Below, piece after piece: positions 1 to 11,588 of a DNA stretch of 64,000 nt. The notes under the pieces are model-generated. The model did no database searches. It saw only the letters and a program-made list of their open reading frames with translations, and was not told the origin of the DNA. Made by a program: the position numbers and the translations under genes. This stretch comes from Adineta steineri (Eukaryota; Rotifera; Eurotatoria; Adinetida; Adinetidae), in NCBI GenBank assembly GCA_905250115.1, contig CAJNOI010000026.1, positions 363,077 to 427,076 on the forward strand, given 5' to 3'. Each line of letters begins with the position of its first letter. Within the stretch, counting starts at the first letter, position 1.

Positions 1-492
1 TTGTGAATTTGTAGGTAATTTAACATATATTGTAGGATGTTTAATCTTTTTATATGTAGCAATATGATTCTCACGTGTTCGTGGATTTGAATATCGTCGA
101 ATAGTATCATATTTACTTATTGAGTTTTGAATATTATCTTCATTTATTTCCACTTGAATATATTCAATTCTTCCAAATTGTGAAAAGAATGATTGATCAC
201 TTTTATATTGATTTACATATTGTACAAATTGTTTCTGATTGAAATGAAAAGGTCCAAAGACTACATTATAAACTTGTACATGTAATTGAAAGAAAAATGC
301 ACCGATTGCAGTCCATAATAAAAGAAAAATGAATGCATAAAGGAAATGTTCAATATATATACGTTGTTTTAATAGACGACGACGTATGTTTAGGCGATCA
401 AGTGAATGTGTGATTGGATAATCAGAAATGGGATATAAACGACGATTTCGAAATGAATGTAAATAAAATGATTCTTGAGTTGTTGATGTCAT
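1..492 (-). CDS. N-terminal part of an unidentified single-pass membrane protein (runs off the window)
   Basis: An open frame of 164 codons starts at ATG 492 and stays open to base 1 without a stop, so only the N-terminal part is visible. The first ~45 residues are basic and polar, with an RRRLLKQR stretch. One strong hydrophobic segment follows at about residues 49-68 (FLYAFIFLLLWTAIGAFFFQ), and the rest is hydrophilic. This suggests a type II or single-pass protein with a short cytoplasmic tail. I do not recognise the family. Codon use and the clean frame argue for a real gene. The ATG is the first in the frame, and an AT-rich stretch with no further coding signal lies upstream. Confidence 0.6.
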   Translation of the reverse strand, partial: MTSTTQESFYLHSFRNRRLYPISDYPITHSLDRLNIRRRLLKQRIYIEHFLYAFIFLLLWTAIGAFFFQLHVQVYNVVFGPFHFNQKQFVQYVNQYKSDQSFFSQFGRIEYIQVEINEDNIQNSISKYDTIRRYSNPRTRENHIATYKKIKHPTIYVKLPTNSQ

Positions 493-700
493 GTTTTTAC
501 TATGTATAATACACAATGAATTGTTAACTTATACCTCTTTTTACACTTGAAATGATGAAAAAAAACATCTAGAATAGACAACTAGTGTAAGAAAATGATA
601 TAAAACTTCATAGCAACTGCCTATAAAATAATTTCTTTTTCTATTATTCATATAAAATCGCAACAAGTAAGAATAATTTTTTCGTTTCTTTATTTACAGA

Positions 701-850
701 ATGACTCTTTCTTCCTTGTTTTACTTGGAAAAAGCCAAGCGTATACATTTACCTGTGGATGAATCATCGTCCAATGCAGGTAACAGTCATGTTGATATAT
801 TGATGAAACCAACATATATTCAGTCGATTTCTCAAAAGTTCACAGAATAA
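701..850 (+). CDS. Isolated exon-like small ORF
   Basis: A 49-residue frame starts at ATG 701, one base after a good acceptor-like TTTATTTACAG. After 26 codons it meets a donor-like GCAG/GTAACAG. Composition is less AT-rich than the flanks. I could not find a continuing exon downstream, and the peptide matches no family I know. It could be a first exon placed behind a trans-splice acceptor, a relic of a gene, or chance. Confidence 0.2.
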   Translation: MTLSSLFYLEKAKRIHLPVDESSSNAGNSHVDILMKPTYIQSISQKFTE

Positions 851-1572
851 TACGGCTATAAAATATATCCTAAGTTGACTAGATGTAGGTGTCGCGAAAA
901 TGACGAATCCAGTAAGTAAAAAGCGAAAACTATGATATTATCACATTTTCTTCATTATCATTCGTACTTATCTACACGTTCACATTCATATTGGTTGATG
1001 TATTTAGATAAATAATAAAATATGTTCAAGTCAACTTGATGAATTCAAATAAAGTTCGAAAGTTGTGCTTGATAGAATTTTATCTCGATATGATTCTACT
1101 GCTTCCCACCAAATAGTAATAGATATAATTTAATACTTTGATTTCAGTCGACAAGTAAAAGCTACAGAGTCAACTGTAACTTGAATTTTAGAACCCTATT
1201 GTCCATATATAAATATTGACGATTTTTCAATAATTTATATGAAAGAGTCTGTCTATTAAAATTATAACTATAATTGATTTCGTAAAACATGACTAATTGT
1301 ATTCATTTTCTAATAGAGATATAGACTCTTCTAGATTAATCATAGATTCAGTATGATTCATAGATTATAAATGTTTCGAAAGAATGAGAATAGTTATAAC
1401 ATAACTGATAGTGATTTATTAGCGCTACTTTTTGTATCATAAATTTTTTTTTATCTTAACTACACATTGTCTGTATGACCTACGTTACAATTCATTTCAA
1501 TCCGATCGTATATTTTACCTGAGAAAGATAAATAATCAGTAATACGTACTTCTATTCTTTCACTAATATAGG

Positions 1573-1730
1573 TGTTGCTCTGGCAAACTAATGTTGTCAT
1601 CAGTCTGCATATTTTCGTCATCGCAACATGTGTGATCAGAGATTATGATTTTACCTCTAAGTAAGTTTTAATAAGTAACTTGCCTTTCAAAACATGCAGC
1701 ATGACATCTGGTTTGTCTTTACATATACCG
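1573..1730 (+). repeat. Left arm of an old inverted repeat
   Basis: The outer end holds a 13-mer (1573-1585, TGTTGCTCTGGCA) and an 18-mer (1614-1631, TTCGTCATCGCAACATGT). Both recur exactly in reverse complement at 2641-2653 and 2593-2610. The 28-30 bases between the blocks have diverged. Further inward, weaker matches continue for about 100 bases, for example a TTTACCT..AAGTAACTT stretch and a TTTGTCTTTACA stretch. This suggests an ancient foldback element or a mobile element with long inverted ends. Confidence 0.55.
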
Positions 1731-2489
1731 CATTGATGAAATGAGAAGAAAAGGATTGATCCAGTTATGATGTCACCTATTTCTCAATCTTCATTCTCTC
1801 ACCTTCTGTTGATTATAGAATTATTACAATCTTCTCTTAGTAAATCATTTTACTTGATGAATATACCTTTAATATACTCACGTATTTACTTTATCTATTG
1901 ATACTGTAAGATCTTATTCCATATAAAATATGGTAAATTTGAATGTGGGGTAATATAAGTTTGAAATTTTTTGTCAAAGCTATAAAATTTTATTTACTAT
2001 TCTCAAGATTCTTTGAGGTACGTGATTGTTTTCAACATTTCATAACTACCGATCGATAATATAATGAGACATAATGATTTGTATGTTTAAAGAATTTATT
2101 TTGAATAGATTGATAAATATAATTATATGATATGGAAACTATGAGAAGAAAATTTTAAAATTATAATTATTATTATCAATTAATTACAAATATTTTGTGT
2201 CATTTAACTTAACAATATATGAAAGTATGTCAAATATTGAAAATTGCAATGATAGAATTCTCAAGAGTAGCTGTTGTTTATCTCTTAACAATCTGATTAA
2301 AAAGTAGTTTTGTTATTTGTACGTATGTGTTTAATTAGAAATCAGAAACGCGATTGATCTGATTTGTTCAACTAAGAGCTATTATATAAGAATTAGATGC
2401 ATTAAAATTTTGAGTTTTATATTAAAAAAAAACTATATATAAACGAGAAGTGTGCTCCAAACTTTATGTTGTAATATTAAAATAGATTT

Positions 2490-2653
2490 ACAGTAGAAAG
2501 TGTAAAGACAAAACAGGTATTGTGCTCACATCTATGCCAGTAAAGTTACTTTTACAAGTTCTCAAAAGGTAAAGGATCAAAACTGATTATATACATGTTG
2601 CGATGACGAACTTGTGTGGATTAGTTAGACAATACTGATCTGCCAGAGCAACA
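2490..2653 (-). repeat. Right arm of the old inverted repeat
   Basis: Reverse-complement partner of the arm at 1573-1730. The exact blocks are 2593-2610 and 2641-2653. About 760 bases separate the arms. No transposase frame is visible between them, so if mobile this would be non-autonomous. Confidence 0.55.
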
Positions 2654-3183
2654 TTTTTTTCGATATTGTTAAAGTATAATTTACAATCAACAAAAACTAA
2701 AATGTTGCATAAATATGAAATCGATACCAATGAACAATTATTGTAAGTTGTTTACTCACCGTTGTAGACGATACTATTATACTCTACAACACAAAACAAT
2801 ACGTTTTTTTCAAAAGAAATATTAATATAACAGTTATTGTAACTATCGATTTTAATAACGAGATACAAGTCATTTTTAAAATAATACGTACGAATCACAA
2901 CGCATTTTTTTAATCTTTTTAAACTGAATAAACTCGATTGTTTTTCTTTCGCGTGATCTTCTATCAAGTTTATACTGAACAACACATGAATATTATCAAA
3001 GTTTACTGCTCTATTCAAAATATACAAGCTACATTTTGCCAAAAAAATTTTTAGATCTTGTTTTTATTAATAACTCTATGAAAACTAACAAAGAAAAATG
3101 CAAAAATGAATACTTATTATGATATCTTATAAAATCTAAAAAGGTGAAAGAAGAATTTGATTTAAAAAGTATAAACTTCATAT

Positions 3184-3274
3184 CCGAACTTAGCTCAGTT
3201 GGCAGAGCGGTAGGCTGTAATGGACATTTATCATAGTAACCTATAGGTCCCCAGTTCAAATCTGGGAGTTCGGA
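3184..3274 (+). tRNA. tRNA-Tyr (GTA) with 18-nt intron, copy 1
   Basis: The cloverleaf can be drawn fully. The acceptor stem CCGAACT pairs with AGTTCGG and A is the discriminator. The D arm is GCTC/GAGC, the anticodon stem GTAGG/CCTAT, and the T stem CCCAG/CTGGG with loop TTCAAAT. The anticodon GTA is at 3217-3219. An 18-nt intron (about 3221-3238) sits one base 3' of the anticodon, the standard place and the rule for eukaryotic tRNA-Tyr. C1-G72 and A73 fit eukaryotic tyrosine identity. A T run from about 3282 would end Pol III transcription. Confidence 0.95.
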
Positions 3275-3281
3275 TTTGAAA

Positions 3282-3290
3282 TTTTTTTTT
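3282..3290 (+). terminator. Pol III T-run terminator of tRNA-Tyr copy 1
   Basis: A long run of T begins a few bases after the tRNA 3' end, the usual RNA polymerase III stop. The second copy has the same run at about 7737-7745. Confidence 0.7.
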
Positions 3291-3390
3291 CTTTCTTATC
3301 AAATATTATTAAATTAACTAAGATCTTTATCAAGAAAACAAATATTTTCATAATTTTTTCAATAAAGATATTCGTATTGTAATTTAAAAT

Positions 3391-3453
3391 GAGGGTATGG
3401 GTGTACATGAGAATGTAGATAACTATTCAACATTCATTTACACCCACACCCTT
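3391..3453. repeat. G-rich telomere-like hairpin 1
   Basis: GAGGGTATGGGTGTACA (3391-3407) pairs with TTTACACCCACACCCTT (about 3437-3453). An inner helix GAATGT/ACATTC (3411-3416 with 3430-3435) extends the stem. The G-rich strand reads as degenerate TGTGGG units. A second hairpin of the same design lies at 18551-18613. Confidence 0.6.
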
Positions 3454-3655
3454 AAGTATCAAACGATATCTATCTATACATTGTAACCTTTTGTCAATAA
3501 ACACAAGTTCAAGCTTAATTATACAACAAATAAAGCAATGATTTTATTTGAAAAAAAAAATAATATGTTGATTAAATCAAGTTAAACAAAAGCAACACAA
3601 TAATAAATATGAATCTAATCCGAGTTCAAAATATAATAATTGAAAATTAGTATAA

Positions 3656-5579
3656 TTAAACACCAGCTCTTTTTAATTTTAATAATTCTTTTTTTTGATC
3701 GACATAAATCTAAAATAGTAGAGAAAGAAATAATTTTTAAATGAAAATAAATTATTATATTGCAATATACTCGATCGATTGCTTCTAATAATTGATCGAT
3801 TTTATCAGGAAAATTTTCAATTGGATCAACATATTGAGAACGCATTCGAGAGTCTTGTATTTCATAAATTTCTTCAACATTTGGTCTTCGCAAATCTAAA
3901 ATATCAATAAAGAATTTTTATTTAAAATTATTAAATAATTTTTACGTGTCCAATTTAAAAATTTCTTTAACATATAGAATAAAATTTGTTGACCTTCAAT
4001 CGGAGTTTCTTCAACATGATGAAAACCATCATTAAGTATTGAAATAAACATACTTAAACATATAAAAACAACAATAATAATAAAAATTGAAAAACAAAAT
4101 GGACCAAGAAATGGATCAGCTCCAGTAAAATCAGTTGCATCAAAACTCATCAATGTTATTTCAAATAACATTTGAGCTGTTGATAATAAACTTGAACATG
4201 ATTCAATACTTGAAGTAAATAATAAATAAAATAATGAAAGAAAAGCCATAAATACAATTGAAAACATAAATGAAAATGAAATAATATCTTTTGTAACATA
4301 TTTAAGTGTTTGAACAAATATTATTAATGATTTATTGAAACGAATAAATTTAATAAATTTAATTGTTCCAAAAAAACAACAAAAACCAAGAAGAGATGTT
4401 AAAACATCATCAACATAAACTGTCATTTGTAAATTAATATAAACATATCCATTTGTTTGTTGAAAAAGTGAACTTAAACGACTATATTCTTTAAAACGCC
4501 AAATATAAATAATAATACTTGTAATTGAACAACTTATTATACCAATTTGAATTATTGACCAAAATTCATAAAAATATTTTAATTTTAATTTAATTAATAA
4601 TTTTATTTCAATAATAAGAAAATAAATAATAAAACATATATAAATAATTGTACAAATCAATTGTGTTAATGATGTAAATACTAAATTAAAATAAAACTGT
4701 CAATGTAAAATCAGTAGTTTAGAAAAAAGTCACGTACCGTAGAAATTAAGTGGTTCAAAACGAGCTGATGGATAAACTCCACTTGCAGATAAAAATTCCA
4801 GAAGAAAAGTTACAGAAGTATATAATGCAACATTTGGATTGTATAAAGTTAATTGAATAATAACAGCTCTTGTGTTAGCATCAATCCATTGTAATTGATG
4901 AAGTAAAGATAAATTACTTTTAATATCAGATAAACGACCACGAAATTCATATACATAACCATCTCCACTATACGTTCCATAATCACCTACATAAGCATAC
5001 GTATCTAATTCTTTACTTGATTGATATTGAAATGCTTTTAAAATTGATGAACTATAATCTCTTTCTGCTTCTATTGATGTTCGATTCAATGTCCATCCTG
5101 GTTGAAATGAATCTTTTTCTTCATTAAATAAACTATAATCTTCAATACATGTTGATATTATACGTTGATCAGAACATAATTGTGATTTACTACGTAGTTG
5201 TCTCATTGTTGCCCACCCAATCATTCGATTTGTTTTATCATTTATATATCCATTTAAATTTACTGGTTGATCATCATTATACCATTGTTGAGCACGAATA
5301 TTTGAAATAAAACTATTATTTAACCAATTCCAATAATCATCAATTGTTAAAATCTACGAATATTCATTGTTATATAGAACAAAAAAACAAACAAAATATA
5401 CTTGTGTATAATCACAATCTGGTTGTCTTGTATTTAGAAAATATTTTTGTAAATGATCAGTTTGATAAAAACTATTCTGTGTAAGATTTGAAAAACTGAT
5501 TATACAAAGTAAGATTAAAAATATAGCATAAATCATAAATTCTCGAATAATTGACCACATTTGAATTTCTTTTAAGCGT
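3656..5579 (-). CDS. Polycystin-like TRPP channel (PKD2/PKD1L family), 5' part lost in the assembly gap
   Basis: The C-terminal half of a polycystin cation channel. Exons, in transcription order: beyond 5579 to 5402, 5353-4738, 4680-3946, 3895-3771, 3709-3656, with all splice phases consistent. Visible parts are the membrane-proximal LKEIQMWSIIREF lead into the first transmembrane helix, then the extracellular polycystin (TOP) domain containing MIGWATMRQLR and a cysteine pair. This is followed by several hydrophobic helices and a final pore-plus-S6 region ending LSMFISILNDGFHHVEE, close to the PKD2 pore end. A short cytoplasmic tail ends KLKRAGV. The pore loop (TLMSFDATDF) aligns with the PKD2 GDFDYNAID region. 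It probably carries cations in the plasma or ciliary membrane. The missing N terminus means PLAT/REJ-type domains of PKD1-like members cannot be excluded. Confidence 0.85.
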
Positions 5580-5679
5580 NNNNNNNNNNNNNNNNNNNNN
5601 NNNNNNNNNNNNNNNNNNNNNNNNNNNNNNNNNNNNNNNNNNNNNNNNNNNNNNNNNNNNNNNNNNNNNNNNNNNNNNN
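5580..5679. other. Assembly gap (100 N)
   Basis: Exactly 100 N, a conventional gap of unknown size. It removes the 5' exons of the polycystin-like gene. The sequence on the far side (5680 onward) shows no matching coding frame. Confidence 0.99.
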
Positions 5680-7458
5680 TATATCGAAATCATCGTAAGT
5701 TTTCTTAGAAGTTTCAAAATACAATTGTACTTATTTTTCTAAATATATGTACAATTTCGTACTTATCTACTATAATAATCTATAACTTCGATAATACGGT
5801 ATCTTTTAAACTATGAAAGTATAATGCTATTTCTAAATAAGAAATAATTAGGAAAAACTTTATAACATTTGTTTAGTACGAATATTAGAATCAATTATAT
5901 TTTGTTATTATGTTTAAAAGAAATATTTTTCTATATAAGTTATTCAGTAAGCAATATACAAAATCTTTAATATTTTCGAATAATTTAAAATACATGTTCG
6001 ATTTATTTTGTGCATTTGTTATAGTATCATAGAGAATCATTCGACATATTTTATGTAGTAGGTCTGTTTGTGAGTCTAAATTAGAAACTTCTCATATTTG
6101 TAGAATGTAAATGTTTGAATCTATTTTAAGTTACCTAGAATTCATAAATAAGTGTCTGTGGGTTGCACAGAATGTCTTCATTTAGATGTTTTAGTCACGA
6201 TTTATTATCATTATAACGATCATAAAAATGAAATCATTTATGTATATTTCAATATTATTTTTGCATTGTGGTATGAATGATGACAACATTGTTTATTATG
6301 TAGATGTGCATATAAATATGATTTGTAGTTTTCTACTTCTTTTATAACAACATGAAGCGTTTATGCCTTGGCATTCTTTTTTTAATATCAGTTACATTAC
6401 TTCCTTTTTTATGCTTAATATTTCACTATATCACGTGAGATTAGCTTTAGTTACGTTCCAATATTCTGAAGTATTTTTTATATGCTCTGTAGTTTTCACT
6501 TTCATCGTACTTAAACATTTTATATCCTTAAGATGGGTGTAATTTTTTTTCTTCTTAAACTTTCGTTAAACTTTAATATGTAATGTACAAAATCTATCTT
6601 TATTGTACCAATACTCTTATGGAACATATAGTCATTCTTTTATTTCATTATTTTTTCTTCAACTCTTTTCATTTTACTAACATAAACGAATCATCGTTAA
6701 AAATGATCTAGAACTGATTAATGATTAATTCTCATATTTATCTATTGCAAAGATATCTCGAATAGAACAATGTCTCCATTAAGATGTGTAGTTACTTTTG
6801 CAAAAATATATCATCATATTATCTATAATTAGAAAAGGTATAAAAACAGTGAATTTTACTGCTTATCAATTGAAAGTGTCTTTGTTGAACTCCACTTATT
6901 TTTGCAATAGATTAATGCAAGACAGTAGACAAATATTTTGGAACTCAGAGACGGGCAGACGCTATCAGAATATACGTAGATCTAACGAAGTTTTGATCAA
7001 ATTGTCAGCGAGAAGCAAAAAATCATCATCATTCTTCTACTTATTTCATTCTATCATATTCCTTAAATTGTTTGAGTTTACTGAATATTAGAGTTATATG
7101 AATCTTCAAAGTAAGATAAATTTTCAGTTCTAAAATATAAATATATCCGCTAGAAAGCGTCTTGAACCATCCAATAGTAATAAATATTTGTTCGTTAATG
7201 TTTATAACACTACTTATCAAGTATCGTATTGATAGAGCAAATATTGTAAAATATAGTTGTTTGAAATAGTTTTTTATCAAATAAAAATGAAAAATATGCA
7301 CTTTTCTTCCATCTATTATATGTGTTTTGTTTCTCGACGTCACAGAATGCGATGAAGTGATGCATATTAAATATTGAGAAGATTTGATTTGATATGTTTT
7401 ATGCTGTCTCGCTCTATTGTGTTGTTTTCAAAAAAAGCACGATAATCATAAAGTATTT
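5680..7458. other. AT-rich intergenic region
   Basis: About 1.8 kb without a supported gene. The open frames here lack splice context and family resemblance and look like chance. Confidence 0.6.
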
Positions 7459-7480
7459 TCTTAAAATAGTAATAAGTTAT

Positions 7481-7847
7481 ATTTTGTCAAAAATTCTTCG
7501 AGATCTTGTTTTCATTAATCACTCTATGAAAACTAACAAAGAAAAATGCAAAAATGAATAATTCATCATTGAAAAATTATGTTTATAAAATGTAAAAGGT
7601 GAAAAAAGAATTTGATTTAAAAAGTATAAACTTCATATCCGAACTTAGCTCAGTTGGCAGAGCGGTAGGCTGTAATGGACATTAATCATAGTAACCTATA
7701 GGTCCCCAGTTCAAATCTGGGAGTTCGGATTTGAAATTTTTTTTTCTCTCTTATCAACTATTATTGAATGAACTAAAATCTTTATCAGAAAAACAAATAT
7801 TTTTATAATTTTTTCAATGAAGATATTCGTATTATAATTTAAAATGA
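7481..7847 (+). repeat. Duplicated tRNA-Tyr block, copy 2
   Basis: Direct copy of 3032-3392, about 4.45 kb away. It lacks the G-rich hairpin that follows copy 1. The sequences part immediately after the shared AATTTAAAATGA. Confidence 0.85.
7639..7729 (+). tRNA. tRNA-Tyr (GTA) with 18-nt intron, copy 2
   Basis: Identical to copy 1 over both exons, with one base different in the intron (ATTAATC instead of ATTTATC). The anticodon is at 7672-7674. The fully paired stems and the T run downstream suggest both copies work. Confidence 0.95.
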
Positions 7848-8692
7848 TGGAATATATTCTTCGGATCAAATAAAGACTGTCACTGTTATACTAAGAAGGT
7901 TAAAATATTAGCAACTGTAAATTTGCCTGTTATCATCTAATGGAAGAAATATTAATATATTAAAATATCTATTCTTAAAAATTCAAAAATCCTTAAATAT
8001 AAATTTATGAATGATAATCTGTTTAATCTTATATTAATATGAACTTAATAGTTTTTTAAACAAATTATGTATTTCTAAGATTTAAAAGTTAAAATATGAC
8101 TATACATTATATTTTATGGTCTATAGTCTTCGTAGACGATGTACGTTATGGGGTTCTTTTAACCTTTAATTTGCTCATCACGTGTGATTCTTTTACAAAC
8201 AGCTAGTTCTCGTGTTTTCGTATGGTTAAAAATAATAACACCATACTTGAAATATAACTGATTAGGAATATATAACACTAGAGAGAGAGATATTAAACTA
8301 TTTTTCTTCGCACTCGTACAGGAAACGCAAGAAAATATCTGAATTGAAATGATTGACCTTCACCAATGGGTACTCGTCTATAAACGCTTTTTCGACCTTT
8401 CTGTGTTCCACCGTATTTGTTAACTATGATGTAAAAGTACATTTGATTTTATAATTCTACTAATATATCTATACAGAGAAAAACGATGATATCACAATGC
8501 AAAATTAACGAATTCAAAATGAAGATCAATTACAAAAGAGCATTATCTCAAACAAGTGTAAAAATATATATATTTAGATAATTAGAAATTTTTATATGTA
8601 ATATTCATAAAATAAATTTCAATTTCTTTGTTTTTTTGTTAGATTATATTCTTTAGGAATCTTCAAAATATAGTCAAGTATTATTATTATAT
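7848..8692. other. AT-rich intergenic region
   Basis: Nothing recognisable beyond a short AG microsatellite near 8280. It probably contains the promoter of the nuclear receptor gene. Confidence 0.5.
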
Positions 8693-9867
8693 ATGAGTAC
8701 AAACAATTCAATAAATTTATCTGAAAGATGTCTTGTTTGTGATGATAAAAATTGTAGAATAAATTATGGTGTTCGTTGTTGTGATTCATGTAAAATATTC
8801 TTTCGTCGAAATATTCATATTGATTTAGTTAGTTTAATTATTTTAATAAAACTTCATTATATATATATATTATTGTTTTCTTTAAATAGAATACAAATCA
8901 ATGTAAATTTCAAGGTAAATGTTCTATAACAAAAATTAATCGACATCAATGTCGTTATTGTCGATTAAAAAAATGTTTATTTATTGGTATGAATAAAAAT
9001 TTCTTACGTTCTCAACATAAAAATCAACAAAAACTTTCTTCGAAAATATTTAATGATCGATCATTATTAACTATTGAACAATGGTCTATGATAATAAATA
9101 TTATTAATAATTATAATAATAAAAATCCAATAAAATATATTCATAATATCATATCGAACCAATTAAATTATCAACCAAAAATACGTTTTAAAATAGCAAA
9201 TAAAAATTTAATGAATATTATTCAATCCATGTATGTTTTTATTGAATCATTTATTAAAATCATACCTGAATTTGTTAATATGAATATAAATAATCAAATT
9301 ATTTTAATAAGAAGAAATTTAAGAAATCTTGGAGGATTTAATTCTATATTTATAATGTATGAAACAAACATTTTCAATGATATTACTTATTCAAATTGTC
9401 TATTATCTACATATGGATCATGGTTATGTAATCAAATCAATAAAATTATTCAACGTATTGATAATGATGGAAATTTAATTAAATTATTACTTGTTATATT
9501 AACATTTTCGACATGTTCGGATATTGTTTCGTTTGAAGATAATCAAAATCTATGTAAGTATCGATTAATTATGAGAATTTAATTCGTATTTCAATATTTT
9601 ATAGATAACAATTCAACGGCGAGAAATCATATTTTAATAAATACTAAACATATATTTAAAATACAAAATATTTATACAGAAATTATGTTTAAATATATGT
9701 TATATCAATATGGTTATGATCAAGCAACATTACGTTTCGCTTCTCTTATACAAAATTTTCTTTATCAAAGTATTTTAACGGCAAATACAACTAAAATCTC
9801 AAAACATGAATCAATGATACAAACAATTATTAATAAAACTGAACGATTATTGGCTTTGGAAGATTAA
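8693..9867 (+). CDS. Nuclear hormone receptor
   Basis: Three exons, 8693-8827, 8890-9553 and 9605-9867, give about 353 residues with matching phases. The DNA-binding domain is at the very N terminus. The first C4 finger is CLVCDDKNC..RCCDSC with the FFRR helix right after it, interrupted by intron 1. The second finger is CKFQGKC plus CRYC, then RLKKCLFIGM, the classic end of the domain. The P-box CDSCK departs from the usual CEGCK, so half-site preference may differ. The rest (about residues 75-353) is a divergent, Asn/Ile-rich ligand-binding region typical of expanded invertebrate receptor families. It likely acts as a nuclear transcription factor. I cannot name the subfamily. Confidence 0.9.
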
Positions 9868-10542
9868 TCATATATATATATCAACAGATTGTTGTTTTTG
9901 TTTTTTTAAAGACTCATATTTATTTTTTATGTTAATAGAATCATATGAAAGTATTTCCTTATGAAAAAAAATATATATATTTATGCTTTAATCTTCGATT
10001 GTTTTTATAAACTAGTATATAGATAAACATTTAGTTGATACATGAAGTGAAAGCCTATATTAAGTTTATTATGAATTTTGAGAATTTATCGCAGTAAACA
10101 TATTTAAAAATAAGCAAAGAGATAGAAATCAGCTAAGTTGTACTGTATATACATCAATCTATACTTATTATTTAATCTTTGTTTGTTTATGAGTCATTCT
10201 AGCACATATATATAACCATATGTTTTGTTATTTTTATTCTATATCATAATGAAAATAAATCCATGGATGAATAATTTAGTTAATATCATCATAGATAACT
10301 TGTTTCTACTCTCTAAAACGCAAAATGAGTCATATTAATGAGCGAGCGTACATTGTATTTATTACCTATTATAATATTTCTTTTCTTTTGGCTTTGTAGA
10401 CGCTTATCAAATCAAATAATAAATAGGTATTGATCATAGATACCTGTGTATAATATAAGTAAAAAATAAATATCTATATAACGTACATACATCATTGTAT
10501 AAGAATCATTACGAATAAAATACAATAGTAGTGGCGTGCGGG
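9868..10542. other. AT-rich intergenic region
   Basis: About 670 bases between the nuclear receptor stop and the foldback repeat. I see no gene or notable structure. Confidence 0.5.
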
Positions 10543-11517
10543 CAATACAAACTTCGAGTAAAAGTATTTTTTACATCATTTTATAGAACGTCAACTGCTG
10601 ATATTGAAAACCTATTTTTTAGTCTTAAAAAAAATACTCGAAATATATAAATTTCTTTACTTTATTTTTTAGATTCAGTATCAAAAATTGTCAACTGAAT
10701 TATAGGCCCAAAACTCTGTTGGTGGTGGTGGTACTTCAAATTATGTCCAATTTACCACGTATAGATTGGTTTTTTAAACGTATCTAGTTTATCTATACAA
10801 ACGATGGTGTATAATATTTTATCTAATCTTAATCCCACGCGCGACCATCCACCGCGTTACGGTTCATTTTTTTTCTTTCTTTTCTCTGTTGAAAAAAAAG
10901 AACCGTTAATGCTAAATTTAGAGCAAAACATCAAGATAACTCTTAGTTTTCTTCGCAAAAACATTAATTTTACACAATCATTATATCATATTTGAAATCA
11001 TCGTAAAAAATTAAACCGATTGGTATATATTTCTCTATTTTTTATCACTGTAACAGGTGAAAACTCGAAAACAACTGAAACTATTGGAAGCATACATCAA
11101 TAAACTCAAATTTTCATGATGATTTCAAATATCGTACTTTTTATTACGTAAAACTAATGTTTTTGCGAAGAAAATTAAGAATTATCTTGATGTTTTGATC
11201 TAAATTCAGTATCAACGATTTTTTTAAATACAAGAAAGAAAAGAAAAACAAGTGATCCGTAATGTGATGAAGGTGATTAGAATAAGATAAAATATTTTAC
11301 TCCATCGTTTAAGTAGATTAACTAGAAACGTTTAAAAAAATGATCTACAAATGGTAAACTCAATGTGGTTTGCGAAAAACAAAAATAAAGTAGAAAATTT
11401 GACACATTTCGACGGGAAAAAAGTATTTATTAAGGCTAAAAAGTAGATTTTCGTGATCAGCAGTTGACGCTCTATCAAATAATGTAAAAAAATACTTTTA
11501 CTCGAAATTTGAATTGT
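10543..11517. repeat. ~1 kb imperfect palindrome (foldback element)
   Basis: The left arm, about 10543-11007, returns as the reverse complement at about 11120-11517 around a ~110-base single-copy loop. Matching blocks include CGAGTAAAAGTATTTTTTAC, GTCAACTGCTGAT, TTTTTAAACGT.TCTAGTT.ATCTA, AAAACATCAAGATAA and TCTTCGCAAAAACATTA, in order along both arms. Divergence is roughly 15-20 percent with small indels. No open frame or transposase is present. It lies directly upstream of the glucosyltransferase gene and could be a non-autonomous foldback transposon or a snap-back inverted duplication. Confidence 0.85.
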
Positions 11518-11588
11518 TTACATCTTAATCAGAATAAAAGTGTAATTATAAAACAATTTTTCTTTATTTTTTAATTACAGAAAAAAAT

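Larger units (their letters stand above)
493..3010. other. AT-rich intergenic region
   Basis: About 2.5 kb with no convincing gene apart from the exon-like ORF near 701. It contains the imperfect inverted repeat whose outer blocks lie at 1573-1631 and 2593-2653. Confidence 0.6.
3032..3392 (+). repeat. Duplicated tRNA-Tyr block, copy 1
   Basis: A stretch of about 360 bases carrying the tRNA-Tyr gene is repeated in the same orientation at 7481-7847. By eye the flanks differ at roughly one base in ten, while the tRNA exons are identical. Homology stops abruptly at about 3392, exactly where a G-rich hairpin (3391-3453) begins. Weak similarity may extend another ~20 bases upstream of 3032. Confidence 0.85.

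Noticed and set aside
2752-3259. Two minus-strand frames, one covering the tRNA
   Set aside because: The second runs through the tRNA-Tyr gene antisense. The first shows no protein-like pattern.
6798-7343. Overlapping frames of ~100 codons on both strands
   Set aside because: Low-complexity translations, no splice signals or recognisable domains, and AT content like the surrounding intergenic DNA.
10804-10995. 63-codon plus-strand frame
   Set aside because: It lies within the foldback arm and is not preserved in the opposite arm.
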